This document shows positions 63,676 to 64,000 of a stretch of DNA of 64,000 bases, in pieces. Under the pieces are notes generated by a model. The model did no database searches. It saw only the letters and a program-made list of their open reading frames with translations, and was not told where the DNA came from. Every line of letters begins with the position of its first letter. Position 1 is the first letter of the stretch. The stretch spans positions 11,811 through 75,810 of the forward strand of contig DOTG01000045.1 in assembly GCA_003512955.1 (NCBI GenBank). Direction: 5' to 3'. The translations under genes were made by a program, and so were the position numbers. This DNA comes from Marinilabiliales bacterium. GTDB taxonomy: Bacteria; Bacteroidota; Bacteroidia; Bacteroidales; SZUA-534.

Positions 63676-64000
63676 TTTTGTTACACACCAATCACAAAAA
63701 TATATTTTTATGATTATAGCAGGGATGTTTTCTGAAAATTATTCATAGGTGGAGATGCTAACCATCTATCAGGCAAACCAGTTACAGTGATCAATTGACC
63801 AAACTGAGACTCAGGGAATGGGTTGCAATTTTTCATGTTGGCAAAATTGCTTTTTACTATTTACACCATTTCTATTATCGGAATGACTTCTGACAATGAA
63901 AAGTATATGCAAAGTAGGCGATTGCGGACTTCAAACTTATCAACCCGTTATTATTTTGAAGCGGGCTACAACTTTTGAACTCCTGTTTTCAGCGTTGGGA
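63676..64000. other. Non-coding end of the window
   Basis: No reading frame with credible composition is seen on either strand in this last 325 bp. It upstream-flanks the DUF819 gene and presumably carries its promoter. Confidence 0.45.

Noticed and set aside
1..64000. Searched for rRNA, tRNA, CRISPR arrays, insertion sequences and riboswitches
   Set aside because: No cloverleaf, repeat-spacer array, transposase gene or recognisable riboswitch was seen by eye; short RNAs without strong structure could be missed.
63900..64000. Possible stem CCCG/CGGG in the last 100 bp as an integron-type or terminator site
   Set aside because: Only 4 bp pair perfectly and no matching core sites or T-tract exist.

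Overview
The window is chromosomal DNA of a member of the Bacteroidota, most like a facultatively anaerobic Bacteroidales/Marinilabiliales-type bacterium. The evidence is a giant secreted protein with a type IX secretion (T9SS) C-terminal sorting domain, periplasmic-propeller/Y_Y_Y sensor proteins, TAnnTTTG-type promoters, AT-rich leaders with weak Shine-Dalgarno sites, and a Bacteroidota-type respiratory cluster. I see no rRNA, tRNA, CRISPR array, prophage or complete insertion sequence. The species cannot be named from the sequence alone.

Layout. 1-4.3 kb: the 5' part of pyruvate phosphate dikinase (minus strand), two periplasmic thioredoxin-fold proteins, an NADP/F420-type oxidoreductase, and a parDE toxin-antitoxin pair followed by a broken 3' copy of the second redoxin gene. 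4.4-9.5 kb (minus): a caspase-fold secreted protein and, 3 bp downstream, a propeller/Y_Y_Y/SpoIIE-phosphatase sensor. 9.8-16 kb (plus): a membrane-anchored AraC regulator, an alginate-export-type porin paired with a chemoreceptor, and two small exported proteins. 16.3-18 kb: an FNR-type flavoprotein and RlmN. 18.5-32 kb: a 3333-residue T9SS cargo protein built from three seven-bladed VCBS/FG-GAP propellers, fibronectin-like, PKD and Ig-like domains, followed by three exported proteins of unknown function that seem to share one repeated domain.

32-43.5 kb holds an ATPase of the AAA_14/DUF4143 type and the complete [FeFe]-hydrogenase maturation set: hydG-hydE in one block, and aspartase-like gene, thioesterase and hydF in another. 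A second, oppositely oriented propeller/SpoIIE sensor gene sits between the blocks. The hydrogenase structural gene is not in the window. 43.7-46.3 kb contains small genes and aat.

46.5-55.5 kb is a ten-gene aerobic respiratory cluster: a Tat-exported iron-sulfur protein, an NrfD-type quinol protein and a membrane-anchored cytochrome c (together resembling a stripped-down alternative complex III), a DoxX-like protein, a SCO copper chaperone, an A2-type caa3 cytochrome oxidase in the order I-III-IV-II, and heme O synthase. The likely electron path is quinol to NrfD/FeS to cytochrome c to the cytochrome-c-tailed subunit II to the oxidase. Together with the hyd genes this suggests a lifestyle alternating between fermentation with H2 metabolism and oxygen respiration.

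55.5-63.7 kb: an outer-membrane protein, TatD-type hydrolase plus TcdA, a D-lactate/glycolate dehydrogenase-type FAD/Fe-S protein, a NamZ-type lipoprotein and a DUF819 membrane protein. An 80-bp inverted-repeat element occurs twice in opposite orientation (16164 and 56782), and related single or double units occur near 1351 and 3505. These look like REP/BIME-type repeats.
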